The notes below the pieces were generated by a model, which worked only from the letters and a program-made list of their open reading frames with translations, searched no databases and was not told the origin of the DNA. 64,000 nt of DNA from an uncultured Clostridia bacterium (lineage in GTDB: Bacteria > Bacillota > Clostridia > Lachnospirales > Anaerotignaceae), in the NCBI GenBank assembly GCA_910583755.1, contig CAJTZO010000012.1, positions 3,912 to 67,911 of the forward strand. The letters are read 5' to 3'. Positions 34,414 to 42,683 of the stretch are shown one piece after another; position 1 is the first letter of the stretch; every line of letters starts with the position of its first letter. Position numbers and translations under genes: made by a program.

Positions 34414-34973
34414 AACAAACTTATGAAAAATATTTACCACCTTTTGTAAAGGATACAAGAGAATTTCAAATTTTATCAAATATAGAAGGAGAAATATTAG
34501 AAGAAGAAAAACAAGCAAAAGAAAATTTAGAAGCTGACCAATGGATTATAATAGCAACCGAAAGAGGATTAAAAAGGCGGGCGAAACTATTAGGTACGGC
34601 AAAAGAAGAAGAGGAAAGATTAGAGGATTTTAGACAAAGAGTGCTTTTTTTATGGAATCATCATAGTCCCTATACCTATTTTCATTTGCTAGATTGGGTA
34701 GAGGGTATCTGTGATAAGGAAAATGTTGCAGTAGATATGCAACATAATAATTATTATTTACATATTGAAATTAGACTAATTAAAAAACAACTACAAGAAG
34801 AAATAAAAAAAACAGTTAGAAAAATGATACCTGCTAATATTATATTAGATGTAACATTGCGTTATAATTTGTATGGAGAGTTAAAACCCTATACCTATGG
34901 ACAATGGAAGGAAAGAAAATTTAGATATATTGATTTGAGAGAAGAAGATGAACGATATTGGTCAATATATTGA
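34410..34973 (+). CDS. Baseplate/tail protein, DUF2313 (XkdU-like)
   Basis: The 187-residue protein corresponds to XkdU/YmfQ (MKQTYEKYLPPFVKDTREFQILSNIEGEIL; LEADQWIIIATERGLKRRAKLLG; ILDVTLRYNLYGELKPYTYGQW). It is normally followed by tail-fibre and lysis genes. Here nothing phage-like follows except a recombinase after a 244-base gap, so the module stops abruptly. Confidence 0.88.
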   Translation: MKQTYEKYLPPFVKDTREFQILSNIEGEILEEEKQAKENLEADQWIIIATERGLKRRAKLLGTAKEEEERLEDFRQRVLFLWNHHSPYTYFHLLDWVEGICDKENVAVDMQHNNYYLHIEIRLIKKQLQEEIKKTVRKMIPANIILDVTLRYNLYGELKPYTYGQWKERKFRYIDLREEDERYWSIY

Positions 34974-35217
34974 AAGGGTATTCCCTTGTCAAAAAGTGGC
35001 TTATTTATAAATTAAGAAAAAGTAAAAAGTTCCGCCATAATTTATACTTTGTTCCACTTATTACTAGGATTTAAACGTTTTTCAAAAAAATGAATGAACA
35101 GTTTTTTTATTGAATTATTTAATATATTTTCATTTTGTGACAAAATAAAATGACGAAATTTGTTTTATATTGTAAAAAAAGCGAGAGTTTGGTAAACTGT
35201 TTTTGGAGGTGGAAAAG

Positions 35218-35844
35218 ATGGAACAAAGATGGTTTGGCTACATTCGAGTTTCTACAAAGGACCAAAATGAAATGAGGCAGATACGAGCGTTAGAGGAATA
35301 TGGTGTACAAAAGAAAGATACATTTATAGATAAGCAGTCAGGAAAAGATTTTAACAGACCTGCCTATCAAAAAATGGTTAGAAAAGCAAAAGAAGGGGAT
35401 TTAATTGTGATTAAAAGTATTGACCGTTTGGGTCGAAATTATGAAGAAATTATTAGGCAATGGCGTTTTTTAACAAAAGAAAAAAAATTAGATGTTTGTG
35501 TATTAGATATGCCATTGTTGGATACAAGTCGGAGCAAGGACTTATTAGGAACATTGATTTCTGATTTGGTATTACAGCTACTTTCCTTTGTGGCACAAAA
35601 TGAAAGGGAAAATATACATCAAAGGCAAGCAGAGGGGATTGCAGCAGCAAAAGCGAGAGGAATGAAATTTGGAAGACCCAAAAAAATTTTACCACAGGAT
35701 TTTTTTGGTATGGTAGAAAGATGGAAAAAGAAAGAATTATCAGCCTATGAAATCAGTCAAAAAATTGGAATTAGTATGTCTACCTTTTATAGAAAAGTGA
35801 AAGAAATAGAACAATATAATGAAACAGGAGAAAGTAATATTTAA
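35218..35844 (+). CDS. Small serine recombinase (resolvase/invertase family)
   Basis: I chose the ATG at 35218 directly after GGAGGTGG. The 208-residue protein has the catalytic Ser12 in YIRVSTKDQN, IDKQSGKDFNRPAYQKM, IKSIDRLGRNYEEI with the active-site Arg region, the long E helix, and a C-terminal helix-turn-helix (LSAYEISQKIGISMSTFYRKV). Size and order are those of Hin/Gin invertases or Tn3 resolvases, not large serine integrases. No inverted segment or clear res site was found in the gap upstream, which holds only a small ATTTTGT-G-ACAAAAT palindrome at 35132-35146. Confidence 0.9.
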   Translation: MEQRWFGYIRVSTKDQNEMRQIRALEEYGVQKKDTFIDKQSGKDFNRPAYQKMVRKAKEGDLIVIKSIDRLGRNYEEIIRQWRFLTKEKKLDVCVLDMPLLDTSRSKDLLGTLISDLVLQLLSFVAQNERENIHQRQAEGIAAAKARGMKFGRPKKILPQDFFGMVERWKKKELSAYEISQKIGISMSTFYRKVKEIEQYNETGESNI

Positions 35845-35854
35845 AAGTTATGGG

Positions 35855-35898
35855 AGTATTCAAAAGGAGTTGAAAAATCCTTTTGAATACTTTTTTTA
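35855..35898. terminator. Strong terminator between convergent genes
   Basis: AGTATTCAAAAGGA and TCCTTTTGAATACT form a perfect 14-bp stem followed by TTTTTTTATT. It ends the recombinase transcript and may also serve the convergent Nudix gene. Confidence 0.9.
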
Positions 35899-36519
35899 TT
35901 GAAAAAGTAATTGAATGGCATGATGAGTAATTTGTGCAGTAATGCCCCATATGGTATATTGCTGATACTGGTAAAATAGTTCTGGTATTTTTGGAGTAGC
36001 AAATGGATAATTTTTTCCACCATGAATACGTTCATAGGGAAAATTTTCTTTTGTAAAAGGAGAAAGATATAAATAATGTATTTCGGGTTCTGTTTTTTTA
36101 AAGAAGGAAATGGGTACTGTAAATATTTCTGCTACTTCATCTTTACTAAAGGGAATGTCTTCGACATGGATGTTTGATACAAAACCAACAAAGGGCATAA
36201 TAACAATTCCTGTTGCGGTTAGCATAAAATCTATACTACCTAATACAGTAATGTTATCTGAAGGAATGCCTAATTCTTCTTCTGTTTCACGTAATGCTGT
36301 TTCAAGAGGCGTTTCATCATTTTCTTTTCTACCTCCAGGAAAACTAATATCGCCCGGTTGGTGTATCAAATGTTCTGCACGTTTTGTAAAAAGTAAATGA
36401 AGTTCATTATTAATAGAAAAAAGCAAGAGCATAACAGCCGAAGGAGAATGATTTGTAATAGGCTGTGGGATTCTATCTTGTAACGTGTGTTTAATTTTGT
36501 CAATTACATCATAGTTCAT
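35896..36519 (-). CDS. Nudix hydrolase, CoA pyrophosphatase type (NudL-like)
   Basis: The 207-residue protein carries the UPF0035 motif LLFTKRAEHLIHQPGDISFPGG followed by the Nudix box GGRKENDETPLETALRETEEELGI, with all metal-binding Glu residues. This subgroup splits CoA and its derivatives to phosphopantetheine and adenosine 3',5'-bisphosphate. It is the last gene of a minus-strand set (TtcA-like, recombinase, Nudix) with gaps of about 20 bases. Confidence 0.88.
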   Translation of the reverse strand: MNYDVIDKIKHTLQDRIPQPITNHSPSAVMLLLFSINNELHLLFTKRAEHLIHQPGDISFPGGRKENDETPLETALRETEEELGIPSDNITVLGSIDFMLTATGIVIMPFVGFVSNIHVEDIPFSKDEVAEIFTVPISFFKKTEPEIHYLYLSPFTKENFPYERIHGGKNYPFATPKIPELFYQYQQYTIWGITAQITHHAIQLLFQ

Positions 36520-36539
36520 AAAGACACATCCTTTTTGTT

Positions 36540-37607
36540 TTAATTTTTGCGAAGTTTTACAAAATTTGCTGCATTTTTACGTCGGTTTTCATCAATTGCT
36601 GCATAATGTTTTTTGGTAGTATTCACATCAGAATGTCCTAAGGCATCAGCAACTAAATAAATATCCCCTGTTTCTTGATAAAGAGAAGTGGCATAGGTAC
36701 TGCGTAATTTATGTGGTGATATTTTTTTAGTAGGGATAACAATACGAGCATATTTTTTAACAATATTTTGGACAGAACGTGTTGTAATTCTAGTACCTTG
36801 ATTCGATAAGAAAAGTGCTTCTTCTTTTTCTGACTTCTTTTTTTGTTGTTCTCTTTGCGCAATGTAATCTACTAGTGTTTCTTGTACTTCCTCATTAAAA
36901 TAAAGGGTAAATTCATTCCCACCTTTTCGCACCACTTTGACACTATTGTTTTTAAAATCAATATCATTCATATTAATACCAACACATTCAGAGATACGCA
37001 TACCTGTACCTAAAAGCAGGGAAATCAATGCTAAATCTCTTTTTTTACTGCGTGCAATACGGGCTTTTTGTCTATGAGTCATCGCATCTGTATTACAATT
37101 TTCTACAAGATTTAATAATTCTGTTACTTCGTTTTTATCTAAATGAATAATTTGTTTATCATGTATTTTAAAAGATTCTACAACATCAGCAGGATTTGCA
37201 GATATTTTTTCTTTTTTATAAAAAAAACGATACATTGCACGAATTGCAGCTAATTTTCGTGCTTTTCCTTTTTCACCATTGGAAATATCTATTGTTTTAT
37301 TGGTATCAGGGATTGCTTTTTGATAATATGTAATATATTCTAAAAAGCAATCAATGTCATCTGCTTTGACTTTTTCAAGACAAGTAATATCCATATCATC
37401 AAAAGGGATTCCTTTTAGTTTTTTATGGTGTTCTGACAAATATTGAAAAAAAAGTTTTAAATCATAGGCATAGCTGACACGTGTTTTTATCGCTGTTTTA
37501 TTTGAAATTCCTCGGAAAAATTCTCCTAAAAAATCAGGTAATTCTTCTAAAAGTGCACGTAAACGAAGGGTATACTTTATTTTTTCTTCTTCTTGATAGG
37601 TACTCAT
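36540..37607 (-). CDS. XerC/XerD-like tyrosine recombinase
   Basis: The 355-residue protein has a SAM-like N-terminal DNA-binding domain and a C-terminal catalytic domain. The catalytic residues are visible: Arg in GTGMRISECVGI, a beta-hairpin Lys, HKLRST (His-x-x-Arg), LGHSDVNTTKKHY (His and the nucleophile Tyr). It lacks the phage arm-type domain and is cotranscribed with TtcA-like and Nudix genes, so it is more likely a host Xer-type protein than the integrase of the neighbouring prophage. A GGAAGG site precedes the ATG. Confidence 0.85.
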   Translation of the reverse strand: MSTYQEEEKIKYTLRLRALLEELPDFLGEFFRGISNKTAIKTRVSYAYDLKLFFQYLSEHHKKLKGIPFDDMDITCLEKVKADDIDCFLEYITYYQKAIPDTNKTIDISNGEKGKARKLAAIRAMYRFFYKKEKISANPADVVESFKIHDKQIIHLDKNEVTELLNLVENCNTDAMTHRQKARIARSKKRDLALISLLLGTGMRISECVGINMNDIDFKNNSVKVVRKGGNEFTLYFNEEVQETLVDYIAQREQQKKKSEKEEALFLSNQGTRITTRSVQNIVKKYARIVIPTKKISPHKLRSTYATSLYQETGDIYLVADALGHSDVNTTKKHYAAIDENRRKNAANFVKLRKN

Positions 37608-37622
37608 ATTTTCCTTCCTTTC

Positions 37623-38339
37623 CTATTTTTTCCAACCTTTTAGGGAAGAACGTTGGATTGCACCAAATACTTTTTCTTGCAAGTTAGTATAATTTTTGAA
37701 AAGCATTTGGAGCAGTTCTTTGGTTTCTTGTCTTTTGGTGTTGCCGTCTGCCTGACAGGTGTTTTTTACAATGGAGATACCACTTTTTTGGATAAAGCTT
37801 TTTATTTCTGGTTCTGGTACATACATAAGAGGACGAATGGAATAAATTTGTTTTCTATCTAAAAAGCTAACAGGAGAAAAGCAGTTTATCCGCCCTTCAT
37901 AAAAAAGAGACATAAAAAAGGTTTCTACCACATCATCTTTATTATGCCCTAGTGCAACTTTGTTACAACCAAGTTGTTCTGCCATATCATTTAAAGCACC
38001 TTTTCGCATTTTGGCACAAAGAGAACAAGGATTTTTTTCTTTTCTTTCATGAAATATAATTTCACCAATCTCTGTAGAAACTAAAGTGTAATGTACGCCA
38101 ATTTCATCACAAAATGCTTGTACATCATCATAATTTGCACCGGGTAAACCAAGAGATACAGTAATTGCTTCTAGTTCAAAATGTTTTGGATAAAAACGCT
38201 GTAAATTTTTAAGCGCTAAAAGCAAACAGATACTGTCTTTTCCACCAGAAACGCCAACGGCAATTTTGTCTCCTTCTTCAATCATATGATAATCTTCTAC
38301 TGCGCGGCGGACATAGCTTAATAACTTTTGTAATTTCAT
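37623..38339 (-). CDS. TtcA-like tRNA 2-thiocytidine biosynthesis / PP-loop ATPase
   Basis: I chose the ATG at 38339 behind GGGGG; the open frame extends further upstream without a ribosome site. The 238-residue protein has the PP-loop AVGVSGGKDSICLLLAL near residue 35, the CxxC pair in CSLCAKMRKGAL, and ALGHNKDDVVETFFMSL, as in TtcA proteins that thiolate cytidine 32 of some tRNAs using an iron-sulfur cluster. A third Cys may be in VKNTCQADG. It starts the minus-strand operon with the recombinase and Nudix genes. Confidence 0.85.
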   Translation of the reverse strand: MKLQKLLSYVRRAVEDYHMIEEGDKIAVGVSGGKDSICLLLALKNLQRFYPKHFELEAITVSLGLPGANYDDVQAFCDEIGVHYTLVSTEIGEIIFHERKEKNPCSLCAKMRKGALNDMAEQLGCNKVALGHNKDDVVETFFMSLFYEGRINCFSPVSFLDRKQIYSIRPLMYVPEPEIKSFIQKSGISIVKNTCQADGNTKRQETKELLQMLFKNYTNLQEKVFGAIQRSSLKGWKK

Positions 38340-38625
38340 AAAAAACCCCCTATTTTTGTTAGTCCACTTTCTTGGAAAAAAGTTTGACAAAAAACTTTGA
38401 TGACTGTGCGATGAAGTGAAATGTTTTGTTAAATGACAATAAATCTCCATCCGAAAAAATAAAAAATTTTCCTTTCTGTTTTATTTGCAAAAGATAAAAT
38501 TTTTTATTTTTATATCATTATACTAAAAAATTTTAGAAATAAAAAGTATTACTATGCTTTTTTAGAAATAAGGGATATAATGAAATTGTATTATTTTTTA
38601 TAACAGAAAGAAAGGGGTGTTTTAT

Positions 38626-39816
38626 ATGAAAAAAATGGGCATTTTTATTTTATTATTCTTTTGTATCAGTATGGGATTTTTAGGCTGTAAACAACAGGAA
38701 AAACCGATAGAACAAATAGAAGAAATCAAAGAAGTGGAAGAAGTATCATCTGCGGCAGAAAAAAAAGAGACATTTTTAAACCAAAAGATTGCCAGTATGA
38801 CAATAGAGCAAAAAGTTGGACAGCTTTTTTTCTGTGCATTCCGTCGAGATAGTAATAATGTACCGATTACCATGTGGAATGAAACCATAGAAAATATGAT
38901 GCAACAATATCCCATTGGCGGCGTTGTGTTGTTTGGAGAAAATATTGATACTGCCGAGCAAACAAAACAGTTGATTGCAGATTTTCAAAGCCATACAGAA
39001 ATACCATTATTTATTGGAATAGATGAAGAAGGTGGACGAGTGAGCAGACTTCATGCAAGTGGGAATTTAGAAGTAGTAAAAGTTCCTGCTGCCCAAAAAA
39101 TTGGTGATACAAAGGACACAAATGTTGCTTATGATATGGCGAGTGAGATAGGCAAGGAATTATATTTTCTTGGATTTAATGTTGATTTTGCACCAGTAGC
39201 AGATGTCAATACCAATCCAAACAATACTGTAATAGGAGATAGGGCTTTTGCCAGTGACCCAATAGAAGCAGGAGAAATGGTAGTTGCTTTTATTCATGGG
39301 TTACATGCAAATCAGATTAGTGCTTGTGTCAAACATTTTCCGGGTCATGGTGACACAACAGAAGATAGCCATAAGGGTATGGCAGTAGCAAAGCGCACAT
39401 TAGAAGAAATGGAGCAAACAGAATGGCTTCCGTTTAAAAAGGCAATGGAACAGGGCGTGGAATTTGTAATGGCGGGACATATTACAACACCAAATGCTAC
39501 AACAGATGATTTCCCAGCTTCTTTATCTTATGAGATGTTAACGGAACAATTAAGAAATCATTTGAATTTTCAAGGAATTATTATTACAGATGCTTTAGAT
39601 ATGGGAGCTGTAACACAATATGAAGATGCTTCTTTTATGGCAATCAAAGCGGGTGCAGATATGGCATTGATGCCGTTTGAATTGGAAAAATCCTATAATA
39701 ATTTGTGTAATGCAGTAAAAGAAGGAGAAATATCAGAGCAGGAATTAGATAAAAAGGTAAAAAGAATCTTATCTTTAAAGTATGATAAGGGATATTTTGA
39801 AAATGTAACAAATTAA
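38626..39816 (+). CDS. nagZ: Beta-N-acetylhexosaminidase, GH3 family lipoprotein (NagZ-like)
   Basis: The enzyme releases N-acetylglucosamine from muropeptides in cell-wall recycling. I chose the ATG at 38626 after AAAGGGG. A lipoprotein signal ends in FLGC, so the protein is anchored outside the membrane. The GH3 domain shows FIGIDEEGGRVSRL, the NagZ motif KHFPGHGDTTEDSHKG with the His-Asp acid/base pair, and IITDALDMGAV with the nucleophile Asp. A second C-terminal domain is absent; its length of 396 residues is similar to other short NagZ proteins. It is a single gene. Confidence 0.9.
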   Translation: MKKMGIFILLFFCISMGFLGCKQQEKPIEQIEEIKEVEEVSSAAEKKETFLNQKIASMTIEQKVGQLFFCAFRRDSNNVPITMWNETIENMMQQYPIGGVVLFGENIDTAEQTKQLIADFQSHTEIPLFIGIDEEGGRVSRLHASGNLEVVKVPAAQKIGDTKDTNVAYDMASEIGKELYFLGFNVDFAPVADVNTNPNNTVIGDRAFASDPIEAGEMVVAFIHGLHANQISACVKHFPGHGDTTEDSHKGMAVAKRTLEEMEQTEWLPFKKAMEQGVEFVMAGHITTPNATTDDFPASLSYEMLTEQLRNHLNFQGIIITDALDMGAVTQYEDASFMAIKAGADMALMPFELEKSYNNLCNAVKEGEISEQELDKKVKRILSLKYDKGYFENVTN

Positions 39817-39829
39817 TAATATCACACTA

Positions 39830-39858
39830 TTGAAAGTATACAAAAAAATTATTATAAT
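39830..39858 (+). promoter_or_regulatory. Sigma-A promoter of the rel operon
   Basis: TTGAAA at 39830-39835 and TATAAT at 39853-39858 with a 17-bp spacer are close to consensus. They leave a leader of about 125 bases before the GTG start of rel. Confidence 0.75.
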
Positions 39859-39903
39859 AATAGTCAAACTCTTTTATAAAAGAAACTTTTTTAGGAAATA
39901 AAG

Positions 39904-39938
39904 TATTGTACGATAAAAACAGGGGTTACAGTACAATA
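39904..39938 (+). promoter_or_regulatory. Stem-loop in the rel leader
   Basis: TATTGTAC pairs with GTACAATA across a 19-base loop in the untranslated leader. A short GGA..TCC stem with a following T-run (about 39939-39968) could act as a weak alternative terminator. Confidence 0.35.
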
Positions 39939-39989
39939 GGAAACATTAAAATAAAGTCCTTTTTTGTATAAAATTGGAGAGGTGATTTT

Positions 39990-42206
39990 GTGAGGATAGA
40001 AGAAGAATTATACAAAGAGCTTATTGATAAAATGAATACCTATCACCCAACAAAAGAATTTGATATGATAGAAAAAGCATATCGTTTAGCAGTGGAGGCA
40101 CACAAAGACCAAAAAAGAAAATCAGGGGAACCTTATATTATCCACCCCTTAAAAGTTGCTTATATATTGGCAGAATTGGAATTAGATAAAGAAAGTATTA
40201 CAGCAGGTATTTTGCATGATACGATTGAAGATACACCTTATACCTATGATGACATTGCCAATCTTTTTAATGTTGAGGTAGCGAATCTTGTAGATGGTGT
40301 TACAAAATTGGGTAAATTGTCTTATACAACAAAAGAAGAAATGCAGGCAGAAAATTATAGAAAAATGTTTATGGCTATGGCAAAAGATATTCGTGTTATC
40401 TTAATCAAGTTGGCTGACCGTCTGCATAATATGAGAACACTGAACTATATGACAGAAGCAAAACAAAGGGAAAAGGCGCAGGAAACGATTGATATTTATG
40501 CACCTTTAGCCCATAGATTAGGTATTTCTAAAATTAGAACCGAAATGGAAGACCTTTGTTTTAAATATCTTAATCCAGATGCTTATAGCGATTTAAAAGA
40601 AAAAATTGAAAGAAAACAAATTGAAAGAGAAGCTTTTGTAAAATCTATTGTCAATGATTTAAAACAAAGAATGGAACAGGCAGGCATAAAAGGAAAAGTG
40701 GAAGGAAGAAGTAAACACTATTTTAGTATTTATAAAAAAATGGTGAATCAAAAGAAAACACTAGACCAGATTTATGATTTATTTGCAGTAAGAGCGATTG
40801 TGGATACTGTTCAAGACTGTTATGGTGTTTTGGGTGTTGTTCATACGATGTATACACCTATGCCCGGAAGATTTAAAGATTATATTGCTATGCCCAAACC
40901 AAATATGTATCAATCTTTGCATAATACATTGATAGGTCCAGAAGGGGAACCATTTGAGGTACAGATTCGAACATGGGAAATGCACCGCACAAGTGAATAT
41001 GGTATTGCTGCCCATTGGAAGTACAAAGAGGGCGGTAAAAATGGTAATAATAAAAAAGGTGGCAGTGAAGAAGCAAAATTAACATGGTTGCGTCAAATTT
41101 TGGAATGGCAGCAAGATATGGCGGATAATAAAGAATATTTGGATACCATTAAGCTAGATTTGAATATCTTTAATGACCAAGTATATGCTTTTACACCACA
41201 AGGAAAAGTGATTAATTTACCAAAAGGCTCTACTACGATTGATTTTGCCTATATGATACATAGTGCAGTTGGCAATAAAATGGTAGGAGCAAGAGTAAAT
41301 AATAAAATGGTTTCCATTGAATATAAAATACAAAATGGAGACAGGATTGAAATACTCACCTCGCAAAATTCAAAAGGACCCAGCAGAGACTGGCTTTCTG
41401 TGGTAAAAAGTTCTCAAGCAAGAACAAAAATTAATCAATGGTTTAAAAAAGAATTTAAGGAAGAAAATATTTTAAAAGGTAGAGAACTGATTGACAAAGA
41501 TATTAAAAAGAAAAATTATATATCATCTGAATTATTTAAAGCGGAATGGATGGAAATTGTATTAAATAAATTTGGCTTTAAAAATTGGGACGCTCTTTGT
41601 GCCGCAGTAGGACATGGTGGGGTAAAAGAGGGACAGGTTACCAATAGACTCATAGAAGAATTTTTGAGAGAAAAGAAAAAGGAACAAAACACATTATTAG
41701 ATGTTTTGAATCATGAAACAATACAAAAATTAGAAAGACATAAAAGTAAAAGTGGAGTCATTGTAAAAGGAGTAGGAGATGTAGCAGTCCATTTTTCAAA
41801 ATGTTGTAATCCTGTACCCGGTGATGAAATTGTTGGTTTTGTTACAAGAGGGCGTGGTGTCACGATACACAGAACAGATTGTATCAATATTATGAATTTG
41901 ATGGAAGAAGAAAGAAACAGATTAATTGAAGCAGAGTGGGATATCGAAACAAAAGGCATGGCAGACATAACTTATTTAGCTTCTATTCGTATTATTGGTA
42001 CAGATAGAGTTGGTTTGATGATGGAAGTTTCAAGAGTATTTAATGATGAAGATGTTTCTGTAAAATCACTAACCATTAAAACAACAAAAGCAACAGCAAT
42101 TTTTGATGTTGCAATTGAAATAAAAAACAAGGAACAATTAAATAGAATTATTACAAGATTAATGAAATTAAAAGATATACTGGAAATTGAACGTGTAGCA
42201 AATTAA
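39990..42206 (+). CDS. rel: Bifunctional (p)ppGpp synthetase/hydrolase Rel
   Basis: Rel makes and breaks the stringent-response alarmone. The start is GTG at 39990 behind GAGAGGTG. The 738 residues carry the HD hydrolase (HPLKVAYILAEL, GILHDTIEDT, near 50-90), the synthetase (GRSKHYFSIYKKM, YDLFAVRAIV, MPKPNMYQSLHNT), the bifunctional-type RFKD motif, a TGS domain (VYAFTPQGKVINLPKGSTTIDFAY), a CC/zinc-finger region (VHFSKCCNPVPGDEI) and a C-terminal ACT domain. Both activities look intact. It heads an operon with dtd, hemZ and perhaps hisS. Confidence 0.96.
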   Translation: MRIEEELYKELIDKMNTYHPTKEFDMIEKAYRLAVEAHKDQKRKSGEPYIIHPLKVAYILAELELDKESITAGILHDTIEDTPYTYDDIANLFNVEVANLVDGVTKLGKLSYTTKEEMQAENYRKMFMAMAKDIRVILIKLADRLHNMRTLNYMTEAKQREKAQETIDIYAPLAHRLGISKIRTEMEDLCFKYLNPDAYSDLKEKIERKQIEREAFVKSIVNDLKQRMEQAGIKGKVEGRSKHYFSIYKKMVNQKKTLDQIYDLFAVRAIVDTVQDCYGVLGVVHTMYTPMPGRFKDYIAMPKPNMYQSLHNTLIGPEGEPFEVQIRTWEMHRTSEYGIAAHWKYKEGGKNGNNKKGGSEEAKLTWLRQILEWQQDMADNKEYLDTIKLDLNIFNDQVYAFTPQGKVINLPKGSTTIDFAYMIHSAVGNKMVGARVNNKMVSIEYKIQNGDRIEILTSQNSKGPSRDWLSVVKSSQARTKINQWFKKEFKEENILKGRELIDKDIKKKNYISSELFKAEWMEIVLNKFGFKNWDALCAAVGHGGVKEGQVTNRLIEEFLREKKKEQNTLLDVLNHETIQKLERHKSKSGVIVKGVGDVAVHFSKCCNPVPGDEIVGFVTRGRGVTIHRTDCINIMNLMEEERNRLIEAEWDIETKGMADITYLASIRIIGTDRVGLMMEVSRVFNDEDVSVKSLTIKTTKATAIFDVAIEIKNKEQLNRIITRLMKLKDILEIERVAN

Positions 42207-42219
42207 AAAGGAGAAGAAT

Positions 42220-42672
42220 ATGAGAGCAGTATTACAAAGGGTAGCAAAAGGCAGTGTCACAGTAGAGGGAAAGGTTATTGGACAAATTGAAAAAGGAATT
42301 ATGGTTTTATTTGGAATGCAGGAAAGTGATGATGATAGAGTAATTGAATATATGCTAGATAAAGTAATCAATATGCGCATTTTTGAGGATAGTGAAGGAA
42401 AAATGAATCTTTCTTTGCTGGATATAGCAGGAGAGCTTTTGATTGTACCAAACTTTACATTATATGGTGATGCTAGAAAAGGCAGACGTCCCGGTTATTC
42501 CAGTGGTGCTGCACCAGCCATTGCAAGTGGTATTTTTGATAAATTGGTAGCACATGCACAAACATTGCCAGTAAAAAAAGTGGCAACAGGACAATTTCAA
42601 GCAGATATGCAGGTAGAAATTGTAAATGATGGTCCAGTTACGATATTATTAGACAGTGAAAAGAATTTTTGA
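42220..42672 (+). CDS. dtd: D-aminoacyl-tRNA deacylase
   Basis: Dtd removes D-amino acids mischarged on tRNA. The 150-residue protein begins MRAVLQRVAKGSVTVEG and has the catalytic segments NFTLYGDARKGRRP and SGAAP, and the ending EIVNDGPVTILLDS with the GPVT motif. It follows rel by 13 bases, a common pairing in Firmicutes, and its stop overlaps the upstream region of hemZ. Confidence 0.96.
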   Translation: MRAVLQRVAKGSVTVEGKVIGQIEKGIMVLFGMQESDDDRVIEYMLDKVINMRIFEDSEGKMNLSLLDIAGELLIVPNFTLYGDARKGRRPGYSSGAAPAIASGIFDKLVAHAQTLPVKKVATGQFQADMQVEIVNDGPVTILLDSEKNF

Positions 42673-42683
42673 GGAATAAAGTA

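Noticed and set aside
34974..35217. Attachment or res site for the serine recombinase
   Set aside because: Only one short palindrome (35132-35146) and no set of paired subsites was found, so no site can be assigned.
18788..35900. Flanking direct repeats as prophage att sites
   Set aside because: I compared both edges by eye and found no convincing shared core; the borders remain undefined.
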